Positions 9,433-18,173 are shown, numbered from the stretch's first letter. The stretch is 64,000 nt of DNA from Herbidospora daliensis (GCF_001570585.1 NZ_BBXF01000002.1:1252077-1316076), one strand, 5' to 3'. Notes: generated by a model not told the origin, from the sequence alone. Numbers and translations: made by a program.

Positions 9433-12400
9433 ATGGTGCGATTGCGGGTTTTGGGGCAGCTGGCGGCTTCCGTCGGAGGCGCCCCGGTTGAGCTGGGAAC
9501 GTTCCTGCAGCGGGCCGTTGTGGCCCGGCTGGTCGCCGAGGGCGGGCACATCGTGTCGGCCGATCGGTTCATCGAAGACCTGTGGCGGGAGCAGCCGCCG
9601 CCGAAGGCGCTCGGCGCGTTGCAGGTCTACATCTCCAACCTGCGGCGCATCCTCGAACCCGGCCGGGCGCCGCGTACTCCGGCCACGGTCATCGTGTCCG
9701 CGCCGCCGGGGTATCGGCTCCAGCTGACGTCTGAGGCCGTCGACGCCTGGTGGTTTCCCAAGCTGGTCGACGAGGCGGTCGCCAGGAACGACCCGAACGA
9801 GCGCATCAGGCTGCTCGACGACGCCCTGGCCCTCTGGACCGGGCCGGCCTTCGCCGAGTTCGCCGACGAGGAGTGGGCCGTCGCCGAGGCGGCGCAGCTC
9901 GACGAGTTGCGGCTGGTCGCCGTCGAATACCGGGTCGAGGCGGCCCTCGCCCTGGGGCGGCACGCCGAGATCGTCGCCGAGCTCGACCGGCATGTCACCG
10001 CTCATCCGCTGCGGGAGAACGCCGTCCGGCTGCTCGCGCTGGCCTACTACCGGGCGGGGCGGCAGCCTGAGGCGCTGGCGGTGATCCGGCGTACCCGCGA
10101 GACCCTCGCCGAGGAACTCGGCGTCGATCCCGGGCCCGCGTTGCGCACGCTCGAGTCCGACATCCTCCACCAGACCGAGACCCTGCAGTTCACGCCGCCG
10201 CCCGAGCCGATCAGGGTCACCCCGGCGCGGGAGGCCGAGAAGCAGATCGTCGGGCGCCGGGCCGAGCTCGACCGGCTCATCCGCGCCGCCGAGCAGGCCA
10301 TGACCGGGTTCCGGGTGGCGTGGCTCGGCGGCGACGCCGGGTCGGGGAAGTCGACCGTCGCCGCCGCGCTCGCAACAGAGCTCCATGCTCGTGGCTGGGC
10401 GACCGCCGCGGGGCGCTGCCCGGAAACCGTCGGCGGCGTGCCGCCCGCCTGGGCCTGGTCGGAGGTGCTCCGGGGTCTCGTGCCGGGGCGGCCGCCGGCG
10501 CCCGCGCTGGCGCCGAAGCTGGCGCCGTTGCTGGCCGACGACGCCGAGCCGGTGGGGCAGTTCTGGCTGGCCCGCGCGGTCGGCGACTACCTGGCCGAGC
10601 TGACCGCGCCGCTGCTGGTCGTGCTGGAGGACGTGCACCGGGCCGACGACGAGACCCTCCACCTGCTGCGCCACCTGGCCACCCGGCTGGCCGGCACGCC
10701 GGTCCTGGTGCTGCTCACCCACCGGTCCGACGAGACCACCACCGACCTGATGGCCACCGGCGCGGCGCTGGCCGCGCAGACCGCCGAGCGCCTCACGCTC
10801 GAAGGGCTGGAGCCCGACGACGTCGCCCGGCTGGTGCTCGACCGCTCCGGGATCTCGATCGGCCCGGCCACGCTGGCGGTGCTCAGCGAGCGGACCGGCG
10901 GCAACCCGCTGTTCGTCTCGGAGACCGCTCGGCTGCTCGCCGCCGAGGGCATGACGGCCGTCTACCGGCTGCCTCCGGGCGTGCGCGACGTCATCCGCCG
11001 CCGCATCGCCCGGCTGCCCGCCACCGCGCAGACCACGCTCAGAGACGCCGCCGTCGTCGGCCGCGACGCCGACGCCGACGTGCTGATCGCGATGCGGGAC
11101 GCCGACGAGGACACCGTCCTCGACGGCCTTGAGGCCGGGGTGTTGTCGGGCCTGCTCACCGAGCCGTATCCGGGCCAGGTCAGGTTCGCCCACGTGCTGG
11201 TCAGGGAGACCCTCTACGAGGACATCCCGAGGTTGCGCCGCACCCGCCTGCACGGCAAGGTCGTCGACGCGCTGGAGGCGATCCGCCCGGCCGACACGGG
11301 CGCGCTGGCCCACCACGCGCTGGCCGCCGCCACCGCCGCGACCGCCGCCCGCGCCGTCTCCTACGCGGCCAGGGCCGCGGAAAAGGCCACTTCCCTGTAC
11401 GCCCACCGCGAGGCCGTCACCCTCCTCAGCGGCGCCGTGGCGATCGCCCCCGAAGACGAACGGCGGCTCGACCTCCAATCACGCCTGGTGTCGGCCCTCG
11501 CCCACGCGGGCGACGTCAACGCCGCCAGGAAACTGCGGAGCGAGGCCCTGCCGCTGGCCCGCCGTCTCGGCGACCGGGCCGCCACGATCCGCCTGATCAC
11601 CTCGATCGACGTGCCGCTGATCTGGAGCATCGTCACCGAGCACCTCCTCGACTTCGACATGATCGAGGCCATCCGCGACGTCCTGCCCGGCACGACGGGG
11701 GAGACGCGCTGCCGCCTGCTGGTGGCCCTGTGCAACGAGACCGAGCCCTACGGCGGCGAGCAGCTCGAACGCGACAGCGCGGAGGCGATCGAGATCGCCA
11801 AGGGGCTCGGCGATCCGCTGCTGCTCTGCATGGCCTACAACGCGCGCTACTGGTCGTGCGTCCACTCGGGCAAGAGCGCCCAGCTCGACCGGCTGGCCGA
11901 CGAGGTGATCGAGGTGGCCGAGGGCGGCGGTCTCCAGGGCTACCTCACGCTGGGCCGCTACATGAAGATCATGGTGGCGCTGTCGCGGGGCGACCGGGCC
12001 GGCGCCCGCCACTTCGCCGCGCTGGCCACCGGCAGCTCGACCAGCGGCCAGTTCGCCCACCTGCTCGGCGTCTTCGCCCTGCTCGACTCGCTCGACCTCT
12101 ACATCGAGGGCCGCTTCGACGAGGCTGAGCAGGCCGCCACCGCGCTGGCCGCCCAGCTCGCCGCCATCGGCGACGGCAACGCGGTCGCCTTCGGCCTGCT
12201 GGCGCGGCTGGCCATCGGGATCACCCGCGGCGACATCGGCACCCTCATGGACGACTACGAGGCCGTCTGGAAGGACCTGGACACCGTCCACGAGATCTAC
12301 TCACGGGCGCTGGTGGCCGCCGGGCGGATCGAGGAGGCCAGGGCCCGCTGGCGGCCCGACGAGCTGCCCTTCCCCGGCGTCTACCAGTCGCTGGTGTTGT

Positions 12401-12672
12401 CGATGCGGGCCCAGACCGCCATCGCCCTCGGGCATGAGGAGGGCGTCCGGCAGACGTACGCGCAGCTGACGCCGCTGGCCGGGGAGATGGCGGGGCTGGC
12501 CAGCGGGTCGGTCACCCATGGGCCGGTCGACCACTTCCTGGGCGACCTGGCCCGCCATCTGGGCGACGAGGCGGCCGCGCGCCGCCACTACGCGGCCGCC
12601 GTCGAGGTGGCGGAGAGGGTCGGCTCGGCGTTCTGGGCGGAGAAGGCACGGGAGGCCCTCACCCGAAGATGA
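9433..12672 (+). CDS. SARP/BTAD-family transcriptional regulator with AAA+ and TPR-like regions
   Basis: 1079 aa from the ATG at 9433. Residues ~1-95 form an OmpR-type winged helix (VRLRVLGQLAASVGG, ALQVYISNLRRILEPG), ~100-250 the bacterial transcriptional activation domain, ~265-600 an ATPase with Walker A GGDAGSGKST and Walker B LLVVLEDVHRADD, and the rest is helical TPR-like repeat. There is no C-terminal LuxR domain. Large SARPs of this design switch on secondary metabolism in actinomycetes. No biosynthetic cluster lies directly beside it, so its target is unknown. Its last 14 bases overlap the convergent hemerythrin gene. Confidence 0.9.
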   Translation: MVRLRVLGQLAASVGGAPVELGTFLQRAVVARLVAEGGHIVSADRFIEDLWREQPPPKALGALQVYISNLRRILEPGRAPRTPATVIVSAPPGYRLQLTSEAVDAWWFPKLVDEAVARNDPNERIRLLDDALALWTGPAFAEFADEEWAVAEAAQLDELRLVAVEYRVEAALALGRHAEIVAELDRHVTAHPLRENAVRLLALAYYRAGRQPEALAVIRRTRETLAEELGVDPGPALRTLESDILHQTETLQFTPPPEPIRVTPAREAEKQIVGRRAELDRLIRAAEQAMTGFRVAWLGGDAGSGKSTVAAALATELHARGWATAAGRCPETVGGVPPAWAWSEVLRGLVPGRPPAPALAPKLAPLLADDAEPVGQFWLARAVGDYLAELTAPLLVVLEDVHRADDETLHLLRHLATRLAGTPVLVLLTHRSDETTTDLMATGAALAAQTAERLTLEGLEPDDVARLVLDRSGISIGPATLAVLSERTGGNPLFVSETARLLAAEGMTAVYRLPPGVRDVIRRRIARLPATAQTTLRDAAVVGRDADADVLIAMRDADEDTVLDGLEAGVLSGLLTEPYPGQVRFAHVLVRETLYEDIPRLRRTRLHGKVVDALEAIRPADTGALAHHALAAATAATAARAVSYAARAAEKATSLYAHREAVTLLSGAVAIAPEDERRLDLQSRLVSALAHAGDVNAARKLRSEALPLARRLGDRAATIRLITSIDVPLIWSIVTEHLLDFDMIEAIRDVLPGTTGETRCRLLVALCNETEPYGGEQLERDSAEAIEIAKGLGDPLLLCMAYNARYWSCVHSGKSAQLDRLADEVIEVAEGGGLQGYLTLGRYMKIMVALSRGDRAGARHFAALATGSSTSGQFAHLLGVFALLDSLDLYIEGRFDEAEQAATALAAQLAAIGDGNAVAFGLLARLAIGITRGDIGTLMDDYEAVWKDLDTVHEIYSRALVAAGRIEEARARWRPDELPFPGVYQSLVLSMRAQTAIALGHEEGVRQTYAQLTPLAGEMAGLASGSVTHGPVDHFLGDLARHLGDEAAARRHYAAAVEVAERVGSAFWAEKAREALTRR

Positions 12673-13276
12673 GCCGCTGCCGCCGCCGGTGCCCCGGGCG
12701 CAGCAGGGCCAGCATCAGGGTGATCATCGGCCCGGCCAGCCGCCTGATGCGCCGCAGCTCCTCGGGGGTGGCGTACTGACCGACCCAGCACAGGTCGAAG
12801 CGGATGTCGCCGCCCTTGCGGATCCGGTTCTCCGCCTCGGCCCAGTCCTTCTCGGTGACGTACTGGAGGACCACCGGGAAGATCCGGCGCTCCTCCTCCT
12901 CGATGTGCTCGTCGAGGAGCTCCGAGAGCCGTTTGAGGGCCAGGTGGAGGGGCCGGGCGTCGCCGCCGGCGGCGAAGGCGTCCGCGGCGGCGTCGGCCTC
13001 GTTCAGCAGCGGGTCGAGCAGCGAGTGGTCCTCGGTCAGGTCGGACAGGTCGGCGGCGGCGCCGGCCGACCGCTCGATCAGCGGCCACACGATCTCGTCT
13101 TCACGGGTGTGGTGCTGGTGGATGGTGTGGGTGATCCGGCCCACGAAGCGGGCGATGGCCCTGGCCCGGGTGGGCGTGGTGGCCGCGAGGTGCTCGGTGA
13201 GGGCGACCAGCCGGTGCAGGTCGCCGCGCATGGCCCGGTGGATGATCCGGATGCCGGTCAGATCGGGGGACGTCAT
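12659..13276 (-). CDS. hemerythrin-domain protein
   Basis: 205 aa. A four-helix hemerythrin-like fold with histidine and acidic ligands for a diiron centre: IIHRAM near residue 12, HTIHQHHTREDEIVWPL around 50-66, EDHSLLDPLL, and DEHIEEEERRIFPV. The C-terminus is extended by a helical, basic tail (RPGHRRRQR). Such proteins bind oxygen or NO or sense redox state; the role here is unknown. It overlaps the SARP gene tail to tail by 14 bp. Confidence 0.85.
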   Translation of the reverse strand: MTSPDLTGIRIIHRAMRGDLHRLVALTEHLAATTPTRARAIARFVGRITHTIHQHHTREDEIVWPLIERSAGAAADLSDLTEDHSLLDPLLNEADAAADAFAAGGDARPLHLALKRLSELLDEHIEEEERRIFPVVLQYVTEKDWAEAENRIRKGGDIRFDLCWVGQYATPEELRRIRRLAGPMITLMLALLRPGHRRRQRLIFG

Positions 13277-13408
13277 GCCCCGACGATGCGCCCCGGTGCT
13301 TAGCGGCTACCTGGGGTCCACTTGGTGTGGCGGCAGACGTCGGCCGTGGCTCGCGTTGTGAACCCGACTTAGAGAAACTGTCGGTGCGGAGCGCTAGTTT
13401 GTCGGGCT

Positions 13409-13588
13409 ATGAGGAGTCGATGGGTGGGGCCCGACGGCTACGCGATCGTGCCCGGGGTGTTCGGCGACCGTCAAGTCCTGCGTGTCGAACGGCATGGCCG
13501 CCACCTGGCCGACTGCTTCTCCGTCGCGGAGGTCGCCCGGTTCGTCGACCTGGCCGATCTCTGCGAGGTCGTCGCGCTGCGGCCATAA
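13409..13588 (+). CDS. small conserved-looking protein
   Basis: 59 aa from the ATG at 13409 (RSRWVGPDGYAIVPGVFGDR at the start, then VAEVARFVDLADLCEVVAL at the end). The alternating beta/helix pattern and the VARFVDLADL motif look like a real small domain, and I recall similar actinobacterial small proteins that are annotated hypothetical. The opposite-strand frames here are Arg/Pro-rich and look like shadows. Function unknown. Confidence 0.6.
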   Translation: MRSRWVGPDGYAIVPGVFGDRQVLRVERHGRHLADCFSVAEVARFVDLADLCEVVALRP

Positions 13589-13641
13589 CAAACACCCCAA
13601 GGTAACGGTGATTTCCCGACCCGGCCGTTTACCGTCGAGAC

Positions 13642-14079
13642 ATGCGCCTGGTCACTGTGCTCACCTTCTGCGTCGCGCTCGTCGCCTGCGGGTCCGCGCC
13701 CGACGGGATCCCGAGCCCGACGCCGCCCTCCTCGTCCACGTCGTCGGCACAGGAGGTCTACGTGCTGAACTTCTTCGGCGACGAACAGGGCTCGCCCGCC
13801 CAGAAGCCGGCCGACCTGGTGATCTCCGAGTTCTCCACCATGAACAAGCTCCTGTGGGACAAGTGGGGCCCCGACACCGCCGAGGGCCGCGGCATGCTGA
13901 CCGGGAGCTGGTGCCTGCCCGACTGCCTCGACCAGCCCTACGACGCGAAGATCACCCTCTCGACCCCCGTCGGCAAGGCCGGTCGCACCTACTTCACCAG
14001 CTACACGATCGAGCCCGACGACCTGCAGTCGGCCCAGGAACAGGGCGCCGACCTGGTCGGGACACTCCAGACTCCATAG
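13642..14079 (+). CDS. putative secreted lipoprotein
   Basis: 145 aa. Signal peptide with a lipobox (VALVAC, Cys near residue 16), followed by a Ser/Pro/Thr-rich linker and a small globular domain. Two cysteines in SWCLPDCLD could form a disulfide outside the cell. I do not recognise the domain. Confidence 0.75.
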   Translation: MRLVTVLTFCVALVACGSAPDGIPSPTPPSSSTSSAQEVYVLNFFGDEQGSPAQKPADLVISEFSTMNKLLWDKWGPDTAEGRGMLTGSWCLPDCLDQPYDAKITLSTPVGKAGRTYFTSYTIEPDDLQSAQEQGADLVGTLQTP

Positions 14080-14160
14080 GGGTCCGATTGGATTTCGCAT
14101 CCACTGCGGGGGACGTGTATGGTTTACCTGTCCGGGAACGCGAGAGCGAACACCGGGCCC

Positions 14161-14236
14161 GCCCCTATAGCTCAGTCGGCAGAGCGTCTCCATGGTAAGG
14201 AGAAGGTCAACGGTTCGATTCCGTTTGGGGGCTCCA
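14161..14236 (+). tRNA. tRNA-Thr (GGT)
   Basis: Acceptor stem GCCCCTA with TGGGGGC, D-arm CTCAGTCGGCAGAG, anticodon GGT at 14194-14196 in the loop ATGGTAA, T-arm CGGTTCGATTCCG, discriminator T and encoded CCA. First member of the conserved tRNA-Thr/tRNA-Met/rpmG block. Confidence 0.97.
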
Positions 14237-14277
14237 AAGCCAACAGGTCCTATCCGAAGAATTCGGGTGGGGCTTTT
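14236..14277 (+). terminator. hairpin after tRNA-Thr
   Basis: AAAGCC (14236-14241) pairs with GGCTTT (14271-14276) around an inner CCGAA/TTCGG stem, followed by TTTGGC. A second perfect hairpin, AATCCCC/GGGGATT, lies at 14297-14323. Either may end the tRNA-Thr transcript. Confidence 0.5.
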
Positions 14278-14426
14278 GGCTTGGCGGGTGAAAACCAATC
14301 CCCGCGAAAGTGATTTGGGGATTCATCCGTGAATTCCCAAACCCGTTCCCCGGCGAAATACCGCGTGTGTGGCACTCGCATGGGTCGGGTATCCTTGCGT
14401 GGCCGGTCAGTTCTGGTCGGTCTCCA

Positions 14427-14500
14427 GGCGGAGTAGCTCAGTCAGGCAGAGCAAACGGCTCATAATCGTTGTGTCGCCGGTTCAAGTCCGGCCTCCGCTA
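14427..14500 (+). tRNA. tRNA-Met (CAT), elongator
   Basis: Acceptor GGCGGAG with CTCCGCT (G1:U72), anticodon CAT in loop CTCATAA, T-arm GCCGGTTCAAGTCCGGC, discriminator A at 14500. The sequence after it is CTA, so the CCA is not encoded. The lack of three G:C pairs next to the anticodon loop and the paired position 1:72 rule out initiator tRNA. It lies 75 bp before rpmG, the usual actinobacterial order. Confidence 0.93.
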
Positions 14501-14575
14501 CTACCCTTCCGGGCTCCCTTCACAGGGACCGGTTCGGGTTGTCCAGTAGTCCCAGACGTAGAAAGGCACTCCCAC

Positions 14576-14740
14576 GTGGCTGCCACCGACGTTAGGCCGA
14601 AGATCACGCTGGCCTGCCAGGAGTGCAAGCACCGCAACTACATCACGCGGAAGAACCGGCGCAACGACCCGGATCGGCTTGAGCTGAAGAAGTACTGCCC
14701 CAACTGCAAGACTCACCAGGCTCACCGCGAGACCCGCTAG
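14576..14740 (+). CDS. rpmG: 50S ribosomal protein L33
   Basis: 54 aa from the GTG at 14576, with GAAAGG about 10 nt upstream. It begins [21 protein letters not shown] and keeps both zinc-ribbon pairs (CQEC and CPNC), so it is the zinc-binding C+ form of L33. It lies between tRNA-Met and the MaoC pair, the position of rpmG near murB and secE in many actinobacteria. Confidence 0.95.
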   Translation: MAATDVRPKITLACQECKHRNYITRKNRRNDPDRLELKKYCPNCKTHQAHRETR

Positions 14741-14796
14741 TTCACGACGCCCGGCGGCCCCCCAGCTGCGGGTGCGGTGCATGTATTCACGCGAAA

Positions 14797-14834
14797 ACCG
14801 GCGACGCCACTCAGGGCCGCCGGTTAGTCGCGTT
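14797..14834 (+). terminator. hairpin between rpmG and the MaoC genes
   Basis: ACCGGCG (14797-14803) pairs with CGCCGGT (14818-14824), then CGCGTTTT. It would end or attenuate the rpmG transcript before the dehydratase genes. Confidence 0.5.
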
Positions 14835-14927
14835 TTCACCGGCGACACCTTCTCGGTTCTCGCTGTGTTCGGCCGTACGGTAGAACTGGTCGTCCAGCAG
14901 CATTGATCAACGACGAGGAGCGCCCTG

Positions 14928-15377
14928 ATGGCGTTGAATCGCGACTTCATCGGGCGGGCGTACTCGTCCCCGACGCCCTACGAGGTCAGCCGCCTGAAGA
15001 TCAAGGAGTTCGCCGCCGCGATCGGCGACGCAAACCCGATCTACCGTGACTCCGAGGCCGCCAAGGCCGCCGGGCATCCCGACGTGGTCGCCCCGCCCAC
15101 CTTCCCGATCGTCTTCGCCCTGGCGGGCGCGGGCGAGGGCCTCAACGACCCCGAGTTCGGGCTCGACTGGGCCATGGTCGTCCACGGCGAGCAGCGGTTC
15201 ACCTACGAGCGGCCGATCTACGCCGGCGACCAGTTGCTGTGCACCTCGACGATCTCCGAGATCCGTTCGGTGGGCCGCAACGAGTTCGTGACCGTCCGCG
15301 GCGACGTCACCACGCTCGACGGCGAGCCCGTCTGCACCAGCTTCAACGTCATCGTCGAGCGCGGAGGTGCGAAGTAG
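14928..15377 (+). CDS. MaoC-like/FAS1-type dehydratase, subunit A
   Basis: 149 aa. An N-terminal MaoC-like hot-dog domain (RAYSSPTPYEVSRLKIKEFA, AIGDANPIYRDSEAAKAAGH). It resembles the HadA type of (3R)-hydroxyacyl dehydratase subunit, which pairs with a catalytic HadB partner. The next gene supplies that partner after a 2-nt gap. Gene order rpmG-HadA-HadB is conserved in actinobacteria. The exact substrate (fatty-acid elongation or CoA esters) cannot be read from sequence. Confidence 0.88.
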   Translation: MALNRDFIGRAYSSPTPYEVSRLKIKEFAAAIGDANPIYRDSEAAKAAGHPDVVAPPTFPIVFALAGAGEGLNDPEFGLDWAMVVHGEQRFTYERPIYAGDQLLCTSTISEIRSVGRNEFVTVRGDVTTLDGEPVCTSFNVIVERGGAK

Positions 15378-15379
15378 CC

Positions 15380-15808
15380 ATGGGCGCCACCATCAAGTGG
15401 GACGAGGTCGAGCAGGGCCAGGAACTGCCCGCCGCCGAATACCAGGTCCAGCGGGTCAATCTGGTCATGTACGCCGGCGCCTCCGGCGACTTCAACCCCA
15501 TCCACTGGAACGAGCGGTTCGCCAAGTCCGTCGGCCTGCCCGACGTGATCGCCCACGGCATGTACACGATGGCCCAGGGCGGCCGCTACGTCACCGACTG
15601 GGCCGGCGACCCGGCCGCCGTCGTCGACTACGGCGTGCGGTTCTCGTCGATGGTCGTCGTGCCCGACGACGACAACGGCGCCACGATCAGCGTGTCGGGG
15701 ATCATCGAGGAGAAGCTGCCCGACAAGCGGGTGATCGTCGTGCTGACCGCCAGGTCGGGCGACTCGCGGGTGCTCTCCAAGGCCAGGGCGGTCGTTCAGC
15801 TCGCCTGA
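15380..15808 (+). CDS. MaoC-like dehydratase, subunit B
   Basis: 142 aa. Carries the hydratase motif GASGDFNPIHWNERFAKSVG with the catalytic Asp and His, followed by IAHGMYTM. GGAGGTG lies at 15363-15369, inside the end of subunit A, so the pair is co-transcribed and probably translationally coupled. Start is the ATG at 15380. It forms the catalytic half of a heterodimeric enoyl hydratase/3-hydroxyacyl dehydratase. Confidence 0.9.
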   Translation: MGATIKWDEVEQGQELPAAEYQVQRVNLVMYAGASGDFNPIHWNERFAKSVGLPDVIAHGMYTMAQGGRYVTDWAGDPAAVVDYGVRFSSMVVVPDDDNGATISVSGIIEEKLPDKRVIVVLTARSGDSRVLSKARAVVQLA

Positions 15809-15862
15809 TCTGGGCTTCGGGCGGTTTGTTCAGCTCGCCCGAGCCTGGGTAGCGCTCCAGAT

Positions 15863-16933
15863 GTGAGCAAACCACCGCTTGACGTCGTCGAAATCGCCGA
15901 ACGCCGCGCCGCCGCCCGAGCCGACAACGACTTCGAGGCGGCCGACCGGCTGCGCCACGAGCTCATGGACGCCGGCTGGGACGTCTACGACACGCCCGCC
16001 GGCGGCTTCGAGCTGACCGAACGTCCCCGCTACGAGATCTGGCCGAGCGTGCGGTCGATCCCGGTGTCGTCGATCATCGAGGGCCGCCCGCCCGGCGAGC
16101 CCGACGTGAAGTCGACTGTGCCCTTCCCGGGTTCGATCACCGAGACCGCGCTGAACGACGCGGGCACCCCGTCGATGGCCGCCTCGCAGGCCCTCTGGGA
16201 CGGCGCGCTGGCCACCTCGCGGGTCGACCGGCAGATCGACATCCCGAAGCTGACGGCGTCGGTGGCGCTGCTGGTCGACGGGTGGCCCGACGACGTGCGG
16301 GCCTGTGTCGCGGCGCTGCTGGCGCACAGCGACGCCGGGGTCATCGCACTCGACCTGGGGAACGTCGACGGGGCCGGCGACGTGCTCCACGAACTGGCCG
16401 AGGCCAACCCCGACAGGGTCAGGGTCTGGCACGTCGCCGAGAAGCCCCACTGGCGCGGCGGCACCGCCGGGTGGGGCCCGGCGCGCACCAAGCTGCTCCA
16501 GCTCGACACGGCCGACGTCCATGTGGTGATGGAGACCTCGACGATCCTCGAAGGCGACGCGATCAGGCCGCTGCTGCGGGCGCTGGAGGTGCCCGACGTG
16601 GTCGGGGCCGGGTGGAAGGGCGTCGAGCCCGAGCCGGGCGGCACCGAGTGGCGCGACGCGGGGGCCGGCGAGGTGCCGGCGCTGCTGGGCTACCTGTTCG
16701 CCGTCAACCGGGCCAAAGCCCTGCGGATCGGCGGATTCCCGGAGCACGCCCGCTTCTACCGCAACGCCGACCTGGAGTTCTCCCTCATGCTGCCGGGACG
16801 TCTGGTCGTACCCGAGAAGGATCTTCCGGTGCGGCAGGCCCGCCACCGGGGGTATTTCGACACCGACGCCGCCTACCGCGAGGAGGAGTCGGCGCGGACC
16901 TACGACAGAGTGCTCGCTCTGCTGCGCCGTTAG
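15863..16933 (+). CDS. CysRS-tail-like domain fused to a glycosyltransferase-2-like domain
   Basis: 356 aa from a GTG. Residues ~9-52 (AERRAAARADNDFEAADRLRHELMDAGWDVYDTPAGG) look like the C-terminal helical segment of cysteinyl-tRNA synthetase (R..AR...D...AD.LR..L...G..V.DT). From ~120 on there is a Rossmann-like domain with GT2 features (SVALLVDGWPDDVRACVAALLAHS, LDLGNVDGAGD, VHVVMETSTILEGDAIRPLL). The stop is 10 bp before murB. Function is not known to me; cell-wall or cell-surface sugar work is a guess from the neighbour. Confidence 0.75.
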   Translation: MSKPPLDVVEIAERRAAARADNDFEAADRLRHELMDAGWDVYDTPAGGFELTERPRYEIWPSVRSIPVSSIIEGRPPGEPDVKSTVPFPGSITETALNDAGTPSMAASQALWDGALATSRVDRQIDIPKLTASVALLVDGWPDDVRACVAALLAHSDAGVIALDLGNVDGAGDVLHELAEANPDRVRVWHVAEKPHWRGGTAGWGPARTKLLQLDTADVHVVMETSTILEGDAIRPLLRALEVPDVVGAGWKGVEPEPGGTEWRDAGAGEVPALLGYLFAVNRAKALRIGGFPEHARFYRNADLEFSLMLPGRLVVPEKDLPVRQARHRGYFDTDAAYREEESARTYDRVLALLRR

Positions 16934-16943
16934 GCTGGCGCCC

Positions 16944-17972
16944 ATGGAAGAGGGGGTACGGCTGGCGCCGTACACGACGTTGCGGCTGGGCGGGAACGCG
17001 CGGGCCTTTGTCACCGCCGAGACCGAGGAGCGGCTCGTCGAGCTGGTCTCCGCGGCCGACCGGCGGGGCGAGCCGGTGCTGATCCTGGGCGGCGGGAGCA
17101 ATCTGGTGCTCTCCGACGCCGGGTTCGACGGCCTGGTGGTCAGGGTCGGCACGCGGGGCATCGTGACCTACGGCGGCGTGGTGACGGCCGCCGCCGGGGA
17201 AGACTGGGATCCGCTCGTCGAGCGCTGCGTCGCCGAGGGGTTGTCGGGGGTCGAGTGCCTGTCGGGCATCCCCGGCCTGGTCGGGTCGACCCCGATCCAG
17301 AACGTGGGCGCCTACGGCCAGGACGTCTCCCAGACGATCGTCGCGGTCCGCGTCTTCGACCGCCGCCGCCGCGAGATCCTCGACCTGGAGGCCGCGCAGT
17401 GCGGGTTCGCCTATCGCGACAGCGCCTTCAAGGGCGCCCTCGACCGGTTCGTGGTGTTGTCGGTGACGTACAACCTCGAGAACGACGAGCTCTCGCAGCC
17501 GCTGGCCTATGCCGAGCTGGCGAAGAGCCTGGGCGTCGCGCCCGGCGAGCGGGTGCCGCTGGCCCGGACCCGCGCGCGGGTGCTGGAACTGCGGCGGGGC
17601 AAGGGCATGGTGCTCGATCCGGACGATCCCGACACCATCAGCGCCGGGTCGTTCTTCACCAATCCGATCCTGGGCCGGGCGCAGGCCGACGAGCTCGAGA
17701 AGCTGGCCCCCGGCTATCCGCGCTGGCCGGCCGGCGACGACGCCGTGAAGGTCCCGGCGGCGTGGCTGATCGAGAACGCCGGGTTCCACAAGGGCTACGC
17801 GAAGGGCCCGGTCAGGGTGTCGACCAAGCACACCCTCGCCCTCACCAACCCCACAGGTGAGGCCACGGCGGAGGAACTGCTGGAGCTTGCCCGAGAAGTC
17901 CGAGATGGGGTCAAAGCGAAGTTCGGGGTGACCCTGGTGAATGAGCCCGTGATGATAGGCGTTAGTCTGTGA
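16944..17972 (+). CDS. murB: UDP-N-acetylenolpyruvoylglucosamine reductase
   Basis: 342 aa. NADPH/FAD enzyme that makes UDP-MurNAc in the cytosol for peptidoglycan. FAD-binding motif LGGGSNLVLSD near residue 48, SGIPGLVGSTPIQNVGAYGQ around 110-130, SAGSFFTNP with the catalytic Ser near 230, and the C-terminal NEPVMIGV. Type I layout. There is no Shine-Dalgarno before the ATG. In many actinobacteria murB is followed by tRNA-Trp and secE; here a manganese riboswitch follows instead. Confidence 0.96.
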   Translation: MEEGVRLAPYTTLRLGGNARAFVTAETEERLVELVSAADRRGEPVLILGGGSNLVLSDAGFDGLVVRVGTRGIVTYGGVVTAAAGEDWDPLVERCVAEGLSGVECLSGIPGLVGSTPIQNVGAYGQDVSQTIVAVRVFDRRRREILDLEAAQCGFAYRDSAFKGALDRFVVLSVTYNLENDELSQPLAYAELAKSLGVAPGERVPLARTRARVLELRRGKGMVLDPDDPDTISAGSFFTNPILGRAQADELEKLAPGYPRWPAGDDAVKVPAAWLIENAGFHKGYAKGPVRVSTKHTLALTNPTGEATAEELLELAREVRDGVKAKFGVTLVNEPVMIGVSL

Positions 17973-17976
17973 GACA

Positions 17977-18087
17977 GCCCGAAGGGGAGTAGTCCACAAC
18001 ACCGCCGGTCGACACACTGACGCACGCGTTCGATGAGAAGCGTGCGTCCGGCCGCGGAGGCCCGTGTGGCGGACGAGACCTTCGGCC
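17977..18087 (+). promoter_or_regulatory. yybP-ykoY manganese riboswitch aptamer
   Basis: P1 stem CCGAAGG (17979-17985) with CCTTCGG (18079-18085). The two conserved metal-binding loops are seen as GGGGAGTAG (17984-17992) and ACGAGACC (18073-18080), with a GC-rich coaxial arm between them (GCACGCG/CGTGCG). This is the consensus of yybP-ykoY aptamers, which sense Mn2+. It starts five bases after the murB stop and precedes a TMEM165/GDT1 gene, a typical partner. Confidence 0.9.
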
Positions 18088-18173
18088 CGACAGTGATTTT
18101 TACGCTGCCGGGCCGAAGTGATGCTCCCCGGCAGAACTCGGCCCGGTCGCGCTGATGCGAAAGGCGACCCCGA
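18088..18173 (+). promoter_or_regulatory. expression platform of the Mn riboswitch with SD-sequestering hairpin
   Basis: The 3' P1 strand CTTCGGCCCG (18080-18089) can also pair with CGGGCCGAAG (18109-18118). The latter can instead pair, as CCGGGCCGA (18108-18116), with TCGGCCCGG (18138-18146). A further stem GGTCGC (18145-18150) with GCGACC (18164-18169) covers the SD GAAAGG (18159-18164). These alternatives are mutually exclusive, as expected of a translational switch. Confidence 0.75.

Noticed and set aside
9253-11478. 741-aa open frame on the minus strand over the SARP gene
   Set aside because: Gly/Arg-rich shadow of the SARP gene; no SD and no recognisable motifs.
14427-14500. Initiator tRNA-Met or tRNA-Ile2 for the CAT tRNA
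   Set aside because: The 1:72 pair is G:U, not the C:A mismatch of initiators, and there are no three G:C pairs at the anticodon stem end. Position before rpmG favours elongator tRNA-Met.
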